The position numbers were made by a program, and so were the translations under genes. 32,355 bases of DNA from Deltaproteobacteria bacterium (GTDB lineage Bacteria; UBA10199; DSSB01): positions 1 to 32,355 of the forward strand of contig JADYZQ010000344.1 in NCBI GenBank assembly GCA_020853015.1, given 5' to 3'. The notes under the pieces were generated by a model. It saw nothing but the letters and a program-made list of their open reading frames with translations. It was not told the origin of the DNA and made no database searches. How positions within the stretch are numbered: the stretch's first letter is position 1; the number at the start of each line of letters is the position of its first letter. Below are positions 11,772 through 19,251 of the stretch, one piece after another.

Positions 11772-12785
11772 CTAGACCGCCACGCCGGGACGCCGGCGGC
11801 CGGGGGCAGCCCTCAAGGGTGTCGAGCGACGCCTCAAGAGCAGTTTCTGAGGACTCAGCTGAACCCAAAACCCTCCCTTGAGCGGCAACTCGATTCCCTC
11901 AGCCGTCTTCTCCAAGCCCGCCAGCAAGGGGGGAAGGATCTTCCCGAAACTCTGCTCGCGGCCCGTCCCACCTCGCAGCCAGGCCTCCAGGACGGAGGCC
12001 CGCAGGGCCGGTGGCAGGCGCTTGAGGGCGCGCCGATCGAGGGCGGCGGGGCCGGCCGCGCTTCCCCGGGCGGCGCGCCGCAGCCAATCTTGAGCCAGGG
12101 TCTCCAAGGCCGCGGCGGTCTGGCCGGCACGGGCCGCGAAGACGGCGAGCACCTCTTGGATCCTCGGGTTTTCCTCTGCCATCCGCGGCAAGATCCGATG
12201 CCGGATCCGGTTGCGCAGATAATCGTCGCCGTCGTTGGAACGATCATGGTGGAAGCCCAGGCGGTGGCTTCGGGCGTAGAGCTCCAGGGCCTCCCGCGGC
12301 ACCTCGAGAAAGGGCCGGAAGACCCAAAGCCCCCCGATCTCCTCGAGCTCGTCCATGCCCCGCAAACCCTTGAGACCGGCGCCGCGCAACAGTCGGGCCA
12401 GGACGGTTTCGGCCTGATCGCCTTGATGGTGGGCCATCCAAATCAGGCCGCTCCCGCCGGACCGGGAGGCGATGAGGCTCCGAAAGAAAGCCAGGCGTCG
12501 CTCCCTGGCCCAGGCCTGGAGGTTGGACGGCTTCGCTCGGGGACGAAGCCGCAGCACCCGGATTGGCACCCCTTCCCGCCCCGCCCAGTCCTTAAGCGAG
12601 GCCTCTTCCCGATCGGAATCCGGCACGCGCAGGCGATAATTGACATGGGCGAAATGCAGGGAGGGCAAGCGAGGACGCAGCCGGAGGGCGACCGCGGCCA
12701 GCACGGTCGAATCCAGACCGCCCGACACCGCAATCCAGACCGGCAACGCCCGCAGCGCCTTCGGCAGCGCGAGGTAGCGGCTCAT
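11772..12785 (-). CDS. tilS: tRNA(Ile)-lysidine synthetase TilS
   Basis: TilS attaches lysine to C34 of the tRNA-Ile with CAU anticodon so that it reads AUA. The N-type ATP pyrophosphatase loop SGGLDS is at ~21-26. HVNYRLR, the AHHQGDQAET motif and RPF/EVPREAL follow in the usual order, then HHDRSNDGDDYLRNRIRH. At 337 residues it is shorter than the E. coli enzyme (432), so the C-terminal domain is reduced, as in many bacteria. I prefer the ATG at 12785, preceded by AAGAGG, although a GTG at 12815 would overlap the preceding membrane-protein gene by 14 nt. The gene lies 16 nt downstream of that gene's stop. Confidence 0.93.
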   Translation of the reverse strand: MSRYLALPKALRALPVWIAVSGGLDSTVLAAVALRLRPRLPSLHFAHVNYRLRVPDSDREEASLKDWAGREGVPIRVLRLRPRAKPSNLQAWARERRLAFFRSLIASRSGGSGLIWMAHHQGDQAETVLARLLRGAGLKGLRGMDELEEIGGLWVFRPFLEVPREALELYARSHRLGFHHDRSNDGDDYLRNRIRHRILPRMAEENPRIQEVLAVFAARAGQTAAALETLAQDWLRRAARGSAAGPAALDRRALKRLPPALRASVLEAWLRGGTGREQSFGKILPPLLAGLEKTAEGIELPLKGGFWVQLSPQKLLLRRRSTPLRAAPGRRRPGVAV

Positions 12786-12801
12786 CAGCCTCTTTGGCAG
12801 G

Positions 12802-13296
12802 TCAACGCGTGGCACTCGTTTGGAATCCGATCCAAGTCTCGTAGAGGATCAATCCCGCCGGCACGAAGAAAAAGAAGAACAGCCCCAACCCGCCGACGGT
12901 GAAGAGCGAGGCCGCATGGGGGGAATAATAGCGCAGCAGGAAGGGCGCGGCATTATAAATCAAAATGGAAAGCGCGCCGCCGGCGACGATCGCCTTCTTC
13001 CACCCCGGACGCAGGGGTGTGAAGTGAAGCCCCAGCCACAACGAGAGAAAAACAAGCGGCATGGTGAAACTGTGGACGTGGGCGGTCTGCAAAAGCTGGG
13101 GATAGAGCTTGGGCATCTGCATGCCGCCGCTCGCCTCGTCGCCGAGGTAGTAGACGACGGTCTGCTCATGGCTGAGGCCGTAGTGCTGACGGCTCATCAG
13201 GCCCGCGATGCCGAAGGCAACGGAAGTCAAAAGCAGGTAGGCCGTGACCGCCGACTTGAGACCTCCGTTTTGTCGATGAAGCCTAGGACTTTCCAT
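12802..13296 (-). CDS. Small four-helix membrane protein, partner of the FMN-binding protein
   Basis: This 164-residue protein has four predicted membrane helices at ~15-34, ~76-92, ~100-122 and ~130-153. I do not recognise a named family. Histidines at 38, 43, 73, 75, 91 and 127 lie at or near helix ends; the THVH-like pair H73/H75 (AHVHSFTMP) at the start of helix 2 would suit heme or quinone contacts, but that is a guess. The ATG overlaps the end of the FMN-binding gene by 14 nt, so the two are translationally coupled and probably act together. A membrane electron donor to the periplasmic flavoprotein fits the context. It could also be a simple assembly or anchoring subunit. Confidence 0.75.
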   Translation of the reverse strand: MESPRLHRQNGGLKSAVTAYLLLTSVAFGIAGLMSRQHYGLSHEQTVVYYLGDEASGGMQMPKLYPQLLQTAHVHSFTMPLVFLSLWLGLHFTPLRPGWKKAIVAGGALSILIYNAAPFLLRYYSPHAASLFTVGGLGLFFFFFVPAGLILYETWIGFQTSATR

Positions 13297-13843
13297 AAAA
13301 GATCCGCCACAGGACCAGGGCCCGCTTCACGCCCACCACCAAGGCATGGGAGGAAAGCGTCGCCCCCGAGATGTTGACGATGTCGCCGTGCAGGCGCAGC
13401 TCGCTGTTGAGGTCCTTCTGCTTGAACTGGTTGAGGAAGCGCCGGGAAGCCACCTCCCCGCCGTGGCTCTCGCGATAGACCATCACCTCGACGGCGTCCA
13501 CCCGGCCCTCGGGACTGATTTTGGCGACGAAGGTGATCGGCTGAACCTTGCCGACCTGCTCGTCGATCACGGCGTAGCCGTCGACGCGGCCTTCCGTCTT
13601 GCCGACGTAGAAGACGTAACGGTCCTTGGGGAGTTCGTATTTGAGCTCCACCTCGGCCTTGCGGCGCACTTCGTCGGTGACCGGGTGTTCTTCCTTCAAA
13701 ACCTCCTGGGAGTTTTTGAAAATCAGTTTAAGGGCCTCGGCGGGCTTCAGATAGACGGTGGTCTGGGCCAGGCCCGACCCTTCCGCGCCGAGCAGCGCGG
13801 CCAGCGCGAGGAAAGCTGAAAGTAATTTTCTCGTCAAAGGCAC
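13283..13843 (-). CDS. Periplasmic FMN-binding domain protein with covalent flavinylation motif
   Basis: This 186-residue protein has a Sec signal peptide (~1-27, ending GSGLAQ) and one FMN_bind domain related to RnfG/NqrC. The motif SGATLSS at 159-165 near the C-terminus marks Thr162 as the likely phosphoester attachment site for FMN, which ApbE transfers from FAD. The residue two before the Ser is Asn157 where many relatives have Asp. The upstream part has the expected YRESHGGEV block. I chose GTG at 13843 because AAGGAG lies 4 nt upstream; a TTG at 13864 is possible. It is coupled to the four-helix membrane protein, and the apbE gene lies 1.9 kb away. A role as extracytoplasmic electron carrier is inferred; the acceptor is unknown. 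Confidence 0.9.
   Translation of the reverse strand: MPLTRKLLSAFLALAALLGAEGSGLAQTTVYLKPAEALKLIFKNSQEVLKEEHPVTDEVRRKAEVELKYELPKDRYVFYVGKTEGRVDGYAVIDEQVGKVQPITFVAKISPEGRVDAVEVMVYRESHGGEVASRRFLNQFKQKDLNSELRLHGDIVNISGATLSSHALVVGVKRALVLWRIFYGKS
13817..13831. promoter_or_regulatory. Near-match to the TGAAA-N5-TTTCA box in early FMN-binding gene
   Basis: TGAAA-GTAAT-TTTCT matches 9 of the 10 fixed positions of the palindrome found upstream of fur, the porin gene and apbE. It lies at codons 5-9 of the FMN-binding gene, so it is also coding and may be coincidental. If real, it would bring the fourth unit of the module under the same regulator. Confidence 0.3.
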
Positions 13844-13921
13844 GGGACTCCTTGCTTGCCCCAATTATCTCGACAAGTCAAACGCTCCGAGGATCGGGGC
13901 AAGGCCGGGGCGGTCGCCCCC

Positions 13922-13972
13922 GAAAAAGACCCGCCGCAAGGCCCGGCGGATATCGCTCGGCATTGCGGCGGG
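13922..13972 (-). terminator. Second candidate terminator downstream of the porin gene
   Basis: Read on the minus strand, CCCGCCGCAA and TTGCGGCGGG form a perfect 10-bp stem around a 23-nt loop and are followed by TCTTTTTC. It lies ~15 nt beyond the first terminator, so the porin transcript appears to have tandem terminators that insulate the FMN-binding gene. The large loop makes it weaker than the first. Confidence 0.5.
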
Positions 13973-13979
13973 TTCCTGG

Positions 13980-14005
13980 AAAAACCCCGGACCGAAACGG
14001 TCCGG
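13980..14005 (-). terminator. Rho-independent terminator of the porin gene
   Basis: On the minus strand CCGGACCG, a TTT loop and CGGTCCGG form an 8-bp perfect GC-rich stem followed by GG and TTTTT. It starts 12 nt after the porin stop codon, the expected position. Confidence 0.8.
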
Positions 14006-14016
14006 AGCGGGAAATC

Positions 14017-15507
14017 TTAAAATCCGAAGGCCGTCCCGAACAGGAAGGCATGGTTCTTGTCGTCGGGCGACGGAAGATAGTTCGTCACCGAGGCCAGGGA
14101 CTGCCCCTTGTTGGTCTGGGTGTACTCGTAGGCCAGTTGGAAGACCGCCAAGGGATTCAGTCGAAAGGCCAGTCCGGCCGTCACACGGTCGACCCGGCGA
14201 TTGGTCGTCGTGAAGGTGGTCAGAACGCCGTTAGTGACCGTGGCGTCGGTGATCAAGCCGCGCAAGAAGGCCTGCTCCCAACGGACGATGGGAATCAGTT
14301 GCGGGTCGGAAAAATGCCGGCCGAACCAGGATTGGGTCAGCCACTGCGGCCGAAAGTGATAGCGCAGCTCGACCCAATAGCCGTGCTTGGTGCTGGCCAG
14401 GGCGCCGGGCTCGAATTTGGTCTCAAGCTCGATGCCGGGGTTATCCTCGATCTCTGCCTCGACCTCGGAGTTGAAGACCTTACCGCCCAAGTCGGCCATC
14501 ACGTCTTGCAGGCCATCGAAGTGGGTCAGGACGTACTGGGCCTCAATGTCGAAGTTTCCGAAGGTGGAAAGCCAATCGAAGCCGAAGACGGTCAGCTTGC
14601 GGTCGATCACAAAGCCGGGCGTATAGCGCCCCCAGTAGCCGGAGAGGCCGATCTCGTGGCCCAGGACCGGGCTGAAGGCGATGCGGCCGGTGACGGCCTT
14701 GGCGTCTTTGACATCCTGCGAGAAAGTGCCGGTATTGATGTCGAGCACGGCCTCGAATTCGACTTTATTGGTGTCGCCCGGCCGGGTCTCGATCTTTTCC
14801 TCGAACTGCGCGTCCAGGGTGACGCCGTTGACGACGTAAATCTGATAGTCGAGCTTGGATTTCTCGCCCAATTCGATGTCGCCGTTCAGACCGAAGCCCA
14901 GCTCGTCCCAAGCCGATGTGGTAGGCAGGACGGGGACTCCGCGGTCGACCAGCGAGCGCCTCGGCAGGTTCCAGACGTTGTCGTCGTGGTTGATGTTGAA
15001 GCGCCCGATCGGCACCAGGACGCCGCCGCCGCGCAAGCGGATGTAATTGGCGAACTCCAACTCGAACCAGGCTTGCTCCATCGCGATCTCGGAGCTGTTG
15101 GTGCCCTCGATCTCCTGCTTGACGTCGACCCCGCCGTCGGCGCGGGGTGTGAATTCCTTCTCGAGCTCGATCTTGCGAAAGCGCTCGAATTCCAGCTCAG
15201 AGTAGATGCGGAATCGGGAGGCGATCTTGGCGTCGGTGGTCAAGACGAAGCGGCGGAAAGTGAAGGTGTCCTTGGGACCTGAAGCGGAATCGGCCTCGAA
15301 GCGGATCGAGCCGTAACCGCCCAGCTTGAAATAGGTCTTGTCGTTGCCGAACTTCGCCAGCGGCTTGTCCCCGTAGCGGCTGTCGGCAGGCTTCGACTCC
15401 GTCTCCTCGGGGTTGAATTTAAGCTCGGGCTCGGCCGCGCGGGCCGGGGCGCCCTGACCCAAGCAGTAGAGAAGCGCCGCCGCTCCCAGGATCCACTTCT
15501 TCTTCAT
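14017..15507 (-). CDS. Outer-membrane porin, OprP/OprO-like
   Basis: This 496-residue protein has a clear signal peptide (MKKKWILGAAALLYCLG...ARAAEP, cleavage ~residue 25). It is followed by alternating hydrophobic/polar strands with many aromatic girdle residues, and it ends in Phe (TAFGF), the hallmark of BAM-assembled beta-barrels. The GGYGSIRFEAD start and the RRFVLTTDAKIASRFRIYSELEF strand resemble phosphate-selective-type or general diffusion porins. The substrate cannot be told. GGAGGTG lies 6 nt before the ATG. A palindrome ATGAAAGTTGCTTTCAT sits 23-39 nt upstream of the start, and tandem terminators follow the stop, so it is a single-gene unit. Placed between an FMN-binding protein gene and apbE/feoB with a shared operator motif, it may admit an iron complex or a small redox compound; this is inference. 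Confidence 0.87.
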   Translation of the reverse strand: MKKKWILGAAALLYCLGQGAPARAAEPELKFNPEETESKPADSRYGDKPLAKFGNDKTYFKLGGYGSIRFEADSASGPKDTFTFRRFVLTTDAKIASRFRIYSELEFERFRKIELEKEFTPRADGGVDVKQEIEGTNSSEIAMEQAWFELEFANYIRLRGGGVLVPIGRFNINHDDNVWNLPRRSLVDRGVPVLPTTSAWDELGFGLNGDIELGEKSKLDYQIYVVNGVTLDAQFEEKIETRPGDTNKVEFEAVLDINTGTFSQDVKDAKAVTGRIAFSPVLGHEIGLSGYWGRYTPGFVIDRKLTVFGFDWLSTFGNFDIEAQYVLTHFDGLQDVMADLGGKVFNSEVEAEIEDNPGIELETKFEPGALASTKHGYWVELRYHFRPQWLTQSWFGRHFSDPQLIPIVRWEQAFLRGLITDATVTNGVLTTFTTTNRRVDRVTAGLAFRLNPLAVFQLAYEYTQTNKGQSLASVTNYLPSPDDKNHAFLFGTAFGF

Positions 15508-15529
15508 CGTTCACCTCCAATTCCTGAAA

Positions 15530-15546
15530 ATGAAAGTTGCTTTCAT
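15530..15546. promoter_or_regulatory. Candidate Fur-type operator upstream of the porin gene
   Basis: ATGAAAG-TTG-CTTTCAT is a perfect 7-3-7 inverted repeat containing the core TGAAA-N5-TTTCA (15531-15545). It resembles the 7-1-7 Fur box TGATAAT-N-ATTATCA at 9 of 14 positions. It lies 23-39 nt before the porin ATG, just upstream of the ribosome binding site. Cores of the same form occur upstream of apbE and fur. Confidence 0.6.
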
Positions 15547-15558
15547 AAACTGATCGGG

Positions 15559-15588
15559 TGGATAATCGATGGCGCCGCGGGGCGTCAA
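15559..15588 (-). promoter_or_regulatory. Possible sigma-70 promoter of the porin gene
   Basis: On the minus strand TTGACG (15588-15583) is followed after 18 nt by TATCCA, a weak -10. The palindrome at 15530-15546 would then lie just downstream of the transcription start, where a bound repressor could block elongation. The -35 is good, but the -10 is poor and its exact register is uncertain. Confidence 0.3.
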
Positions 15589-15658
15589 GAATAAATTTTA
15601 GGTATTTACTTTAATTTCAGATATAAGCCCGGGGCGCGGGACAGCGGTCCGGGAATCG

Positions 15659-15675
15659 TTGAAATTCCATTTCAA
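15659..15675. promoter_or_regulatory. Candidate Fur-type operator upstream of apbE
   Basis: TTGAAAT-TCC-ATTTCAA is a perfect 7-3-7 inverted repeat with the core TGAAA-N5-TTTCA (15660-15674), 21-35 nt before the apbE ATG. Arm length, spacing and core match the palindrome upstream of the divergent porin gene 113 nt away. A TATAAG at 15622-15627 could be the -10 of the apbE promoter, although no good -35 is seen. Confidence 0.6.
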
Positions 15676-15694
15676 TGAGGTTAGGCCTGTCCCC

Positions 15695-16588
15695 ATGGCC
15701 CGATCCGCCTTATTCCTTGCCCTCTTAGCCTGCCTGGGCTGCGCGCCCCGCGAGATCACCCTGACCCGTTCCCGTCTCCTGATGGGGCACGTCCCGGTCA
15801 ACTTAAGCCTGCGCTGCCCCGCCGCCGACCGGGAACGCGCGCTCGCGGAGAGCGAGGCGGCCTTCCGCCTGGCCCAGGAGATCGAGGCCAAGATCAGCGA
15901 GTGGCAGCCCGATTCGGAGCTGAGCTGCCTCAACCGCAAGGCCGGCCGCGGCAACTGCCCGCTGACCGAGAACACCCGCGCCCTGCTGGAGCTCTCCCTC
16001 GCCCTCAGTCGACAAACCGACGGGGCCTTCGACATCCGTTTCGCCTCCCCGTCACGGGCCGGCCAGGAAGGCGAGATCCGCCTGGCGGGAGACCGCGGCG
16101 CCCTCCCCCACCCGGAGACACGGATCGGCGTGGGGGCTATCGGCAAGGGCTGGATCGTCGACGCCATGCTGGATTACCTCCAAGGCCGAGGCTACGCAGC
16201 CGCGATCGTCGACGCGGGGGGCGACCTCAGGGCCCTGGGCGGCCCTTGGAAGGTCGCCATCCAAGTGCCGGAGGGCGCACCCGACCGAATCACCGTCCAA
16301 CGCGAAATCCGCGACCGGGCCCTCGCCACCTCCGGCCTCTACGAGCAGGGATCTCACATCCTCGACCCGTCCACCCGGCGCCCCGTCGCCCGCCGAGGCA
16401 GTGTGAGCGTCGAGGCCTCGCGCCTCGCCATGGCCGACGCCCTGGCCACCGCCTTCTTCGTCCTGGGCGAGACGAAGAGCCTCACCTACCTGCCGAAATT
16501 TCCGGGAGTGAAGATGTATTGGACCGATCCGGACGGAAACGTCCGAGCCTACGCGGCGGAGGGCGCCGCCATTCAAGCACCCAAGTAA
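15695..16588 (+). CDS. apbE: FAD:protein FMN transferase ApbE (lipoprotein)
   Basis: ApbE cleaves FAD and transfers FMN to a Thr/Ser of target proteins outside the cytoplasm. The 297-residue protein has a short hydrophobic signal followed by Cys13/Cys16 (LLACLGC), so it is probably lipidated. Conserved motifs appear in order: SEWQPDSELSCLNR (~69-81), GAIGKGWIVD (148-156), VDAGGD (172-177), HILDPSTRRPV (221-231) and MADALATAFFVLG (246-258) with the Mg-binding Asp248 and Thr252. I use the ATG at 15695; a TTG at 15659 would add 12 residues but falls inside a palindrome that looks like an operator. Its likely substrate is the SGAT-motif protein at 13283-13843. It is divergent from the porin gene and its 3' end overlaps convergent feoB by 16 nt. 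Confidence 0.95.
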   Translation: MARSALFLALLACLGCAPREITLTRSRLLMGHVPVNLSLRCPAADRERALAESEAAFRLAQEIEAKISEWQPDSELSCLNRKAGRGNCPLTENTRALLELSLALSRQTDGAFDIRFASPSRAGQEGEIRLAGDRGALPHPETRIGVGAIGKGWIVDAMLDYLQGRGYAAAIVDAGGDLRALGGPWKVAIQVPEGAPDRITVQREIRDRALATSGLYEQGSHILDPSTRRPVARRGSVSVEASRLAMADALATAFFVLGETKSLTYLPKFPGVKMYWTDPDGNVRAYAAEGAAIQAPK

Positions 16589-18477
16589 AGCGCGAGCCGA
16601 TAGGTGAGAAAAGAGGCCAGATAAGCCAGGCCGGTGAGGTAGAGGAATAGGACCGCGGGCCACTTCCAGGAATTGGTCTCGCGCCTCACCACGGCCAAGG
16701 TCGAAAAACACTGCATCGCGAAGACGAAATAGACGAGCAGGCTCAGGCCCGTCGCCAGACTCCAGCGGCGCTGCAGGATCCGGCCCAAGGCGTCCTCGCC
16801 CACCGCCGCCCCGCCGTCCTCCACCGAATAAACCGTCGCGAGGGTCCCGACGATCACCTCCCGCGCCGCCATGCCCGTCAAGAGCCCGATGCCGATCGAC
16901 CAATCGAAGCCGATGGGACGGATCGCCGGTTCGATGGCGTGGCCGATGCGGCCCGCCAGGCTATAGGTGATGGCCGGCCGCCCGGGATCCGCGTCAGCGG
17001 GCGGCTTGGGATAGGAGGATAGGAACCAAATCACCACCGAAACCGCCAGGATGACCGTCCCGGCCCGGCGTAGAAAAAGCCGGGCCCGCTCCCACATGCC
17101 GATCAGCACGTTGCGGAGGCTGGGCCATTTATACGTGGGCAATTCCAGCAGGAAGGTCGGGGTCGGCCCGCGAAAGACGGCCTTCTTGAAGACCCAGGCC
17201 ACGATCAAGCCCGTGACCAGGCCCAGGGCGTAGAGCCCCAGCATCACCAGGCCCTGCAGGCGGAAGGGCCCCCAAACGACGCGGTTGGGAATGAAGGCGG
17301 AGATCAGCAAGGTGTAGACCGGCAGCCGCGCCGAGCAGGCCATCAGGGGCGAAATCAGGATCGTGGTCAGACGATCGCGGGGATTTTCGATGGTGCGCGC
17401 CGCCATGATGCCGGGGATCGCGCAGGCGAAGGAGCTGAGCAACGGGATGAAGGCGCGGCCGTGCAGTCCCACGCGCCCCATCTGGCGGTCCATCAGGAAG
17501 GCGGCGCGCGCCATGTAGCCGGAATCCTCGAGCAGTAGGATGAAAAAGAAGATCATCAGGATCTGCGGGAGGAAGACTACCACCGAGCCCACCCCGGCCA
17601 GGACGCCGTCGACGAGCAGGTTTTGCAGCCACCCCTGGGGAAGCAGGGCGCGCAAGCCTTCGGAGATCAGCCCGATTCCGCGCTCGATCAAGTCCATGGG
17701 GTAGCTCGCCCAATTGAAGATGCTCTGAAAGACGAAGGTCAAGATGGCGACGAGCAGCAGCGAGCCCCAGAGCGGGTGCAGGACGGCGCGGTCGATCCGG
17801 TCGGTCCAACGGGCGGGCTTCAAATGGGCGGCATTGGCCAGCTTCAGGATGCGGTCGATCTCGCGAAAGCGCGCCCGCACTTCCTCCGCGCCGTGCCGCG
17901 GCAGGGTCCAAGCGCTCTCCGGGAAGGCCTGCACCAAGGGCCGCGGCCTCTCCCCCACCCGCCTCAGCATTTCCTCCAACAGCGGATCCAGGCCTTCTTT
18001 TTTCACCGCCACGACGGGAAAAACCGGAATGCCCAATTCGCGCGCCAGGACCTCCAGGTCGATCTCGAGGCCGCGGTTTCTGGCGAGGTCCATCATGTTG
18101 AGGACGAGCACCATCGGGAAGCCCAAGTCTTTCAACTCGAGGACGAGGCTCAAGCTGCGCTCGAGATTGGTGGCGTCCGCCACCGCCACCAAGAGGTCGG
18201 GCGGCGCGCCCTCGATTTTTCGCGTCAGCAGGACATCGCGGGTGACGGCCTCGTCGAGGGTGTTCGCGTCGAGGGTGTAGGTGCCGGGCAGGTCGAGGAT
18301 CTTGAGACGGTGGCCGCCGGGGCGCTCGATGCTGCCTTCCTTGCGCTCGACGGTGACGCCTGGGTAATTGCCGACGCGCTGCCGGCCCCCCGTCAAGGCG
18401 TTGAACAGGCTGGTTTTCCCGGAATTGGGGGAGCCGACCAGGGCGACGTAAGGTTGGGACAACTCGGAGACGCTCAC
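16573..18477 (-). CDS. feoB: Ferrous iron transporter FeoB
   Basis: FeoB is the GTP-dependent inner-membrane Fe(II) importer. The N-terminal G domain shows G1 GSPNSGKTS (15-23), G2 VTVE (41-44), G3 DLPG (62-65) and G4 NMMD (127-130), so the specificity loop N-x-x-D is kept. The spacer domain follows, then the membrane part with the Gate motifs FACAIPG and ACSARLPVY, whose cysteines are conserved in the family. At 634 residues it is shorter than E. coli FeoB (773), mainly at the C-terminus, which is common outside enterobacteria. No feoC is present. The start is GTG at 18477, 3 nt after the feoA stop. It forms an operon with fur and feoA. Confidence 0.97.
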   Translation of the reverse strand: MSVSELSQPYVALVGSPNSGKTSLFNALTGGRQRVGNYPGVTVERKEGSIERPGGHRLKILDLPGTYTLDANTLDEAVTRDVLLTRKIEGAPPDLLVAVADATNLERSLSLVLELKDLGFPMVLVLNMMDLARNRGLEIDLEVLARELGIPVFPVVAVKKEGLDPLLEEMLRRVGERPRPLVQAFPESAWTLPRHGAEEVRARFREIDRILKLANAAHLKPARWTDRIDRAVLHPLWGSLLLVAILTFVFQSIFNWASYPMDLIERGIGLISEGLRALLPQGWLQNLLVDGVLAGVGSVVVFLPQILMIFFFILLLEDSGYMARAAFLMDRQMGRVGLHGRAFIPLLSSFACAIPGIMAARTIENPRDRLTTILISPLMACSARLPVYTLLISAFIPNRVVWGPFRLQGLVMLGLYALGLVTGLIVAWVFKKAVFRGPTPTFLLELPTYKWPSLRNVLIGMWERARLFLRRAGTVILAVSVVIWFLSSYPKPPADADPGRPAITYSLAGRIGHAIEPAIRPIGFDWSIGIGLLTGMAAREVIVGTLATVYSVEDGGAAVGEDALGRILQRRWSLATGLSLLVYFVFAMQCFSTLAVVRRETNSWKWPAVLFLYLTGLAYLASFLTYRLALYLGA

Positions 18478-18480
18478 GCT

Positions 18481-18741
18481 TCAGGCCTTCCGCACCGTCA
18501 CGCAGGAGGCCTCTTGCCGGCGCAGCGCCAGCAGGCCGCCGCGCACCCGCACCGCCACCGGATCGCCGCCGAAGGGGGCCTCGTGGACGATCTCGACGTA
18601 GGCCTCCTCGACCATGCCCATCTCCAGCAGTCGCCGCACCGTCGCGTCGGGGCCCTCGATGCGGCAGATATAGCCGCCCTGCCCCTTGCGCATCTGGCCC
18701 AGGGGCAACGGTTGGTCGGGCAATGTCTCGCGTCCGGTCAT
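18481..18741 (-). CDS. feoA: Ferrous iron transport accessory protein FeoA
   Basis: FeoA is a small cytoplasmic SH3-like protein needed for FeoB activity. The 86-residue sequence shows LPLGQMRKGQGGYICRIEG at the start, the RRLLEMGMVEEAYVEIVHEAPFGGDPVAVRVRG core and the closing LALRRQEASCV, all typical of the family. AGGA lies 6 nt before the ATG. It begins 7 nt after the fur stop and ends 3 nt before feoB, so the three genes are one transcription unit. Confidence 0.95.
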   Translation of the reverse strand: MTGRETLPDQPLPLGQMRKGQGGYICRIEGPDATVRRLLEMGMVEEAYVEIVHEAPFGGDPVAVRVRGGLLALRRQEASCVTVRKA

Positions 18742-18748
18742 GGAATTC

Positions 18749-19183
18749 CTATTCGTTTTGGCATCGGCTGCAGCAGCCGTAGATCTCGTGGCGGTGGCTG
18801 ACGATCTTAAAATTGATGCGCTTGGCGACCTGCTCTTGGAGTTTTTCGATGCGGTCGTCCTCGAATTCGTTGATGCTGCCGCACTTGATGCAAATCATGT
18901 GGTCGTGGTGATCCCCCGCCTTCTCAAACAGCGATTTGCCGTCGCCGAAATGGCGCTGATGCGCCAACCCGCATTCCTTGAGCAGCATCAGGGTGCGGTA
19001 GACGGTGACGTAGCCGATCGAGGGCTCGATCTTCTTCACTTGGTTGAGCAGCTCCTCGATCTGGAGATGCTTGTTCGACTTGAGGAATTCGCCGACGATG
19101 ATCTCGCGCTGCCGGGTGTGCTTCATCCCGTGCTCATCCAAATACCGGTTTAGGACTTCCATGGGGTCTTGGGTATGGGCCAT
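18749..19183 (-). CDS. fur: Ferric uptake regulator Fur
   Basis: This 144-residue Fur-family repressor has the winged-helix recognition segment SIGYVTVYRTLMLL at ~55-68. The metal-binding part HHDHMICIKCG has His92, His93, His95 and the C98-x2-C101 pair. A second pair, C138-x2-C141, near the C-terminus completes a structural zinc site. A PerR, Zur or Mur role cannot be excluded from sequence alone, but being first in an operon with feoA and feoB points to Fur. I start at the ATG at 19183, which has GGAGG 5 nt upstream; a TTG further up falls inside the palindrome at 19195-19209. That box suggests autoregulation. Confidence 0.93.
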   Translation of the reverse strand: MAHTQDPMEVLNRYLDEHGMKHTRQREIIVGEFLKSNKHLQIEELLNQVKKIEPSIGYVTVYRTLMLLKECGLAHQRHFGDGKSLFEKAGDHHDHMICIKCGSINEFEDDRIEKLQEQVAKRINFKIVSHRHEIYGCCSRCQNE

Positions 19184-19194
19184 GCCGCCTCCGC

Positions 19195-19209
19195 TGAAAA
19201 CCACTTTCA
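19195..19209. promoter_or_regulatory. Candidate Fur operator upstream of fur-feoAB
   Basis: TGAAA-ACCAC-TTTCA lies 12-26 nt before the fur ATG and overlaps the predicted transcription start. The core is identical in form to those upstream of the porin gene and apbE. A repressor bound here would block the fur-feoA-feoB promoter. Confidence 0.6.
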
Positions 19210-19212
19210 AAT

Positions 19213-19241
19213 GAGTTACACCCGGCCCGGGAGGGCGTCAA
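19213..19241 (-). promoter_or_regulatory. Possible sigma-70 promoter of fur-feoA-feoB
   Basis: On the minus strand TTGACG (19241-19236), a 17-nt spacer and TAACTC (19218-19213) form a plausible promoter with a good -35 and a weak -10. Its start point would fall near 19206, inside the candidate operator. Confidence 0.4.
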
Positions 19242-19251
19242 TAGGAGTTTG

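Noticed and set aside
13852-15282. Open frame on the plus strand opposite the porin gene
   Set aside because: It mirrors the porin codons, crosses two clear minus-strand terminators and has no ribosome binding site or domain.
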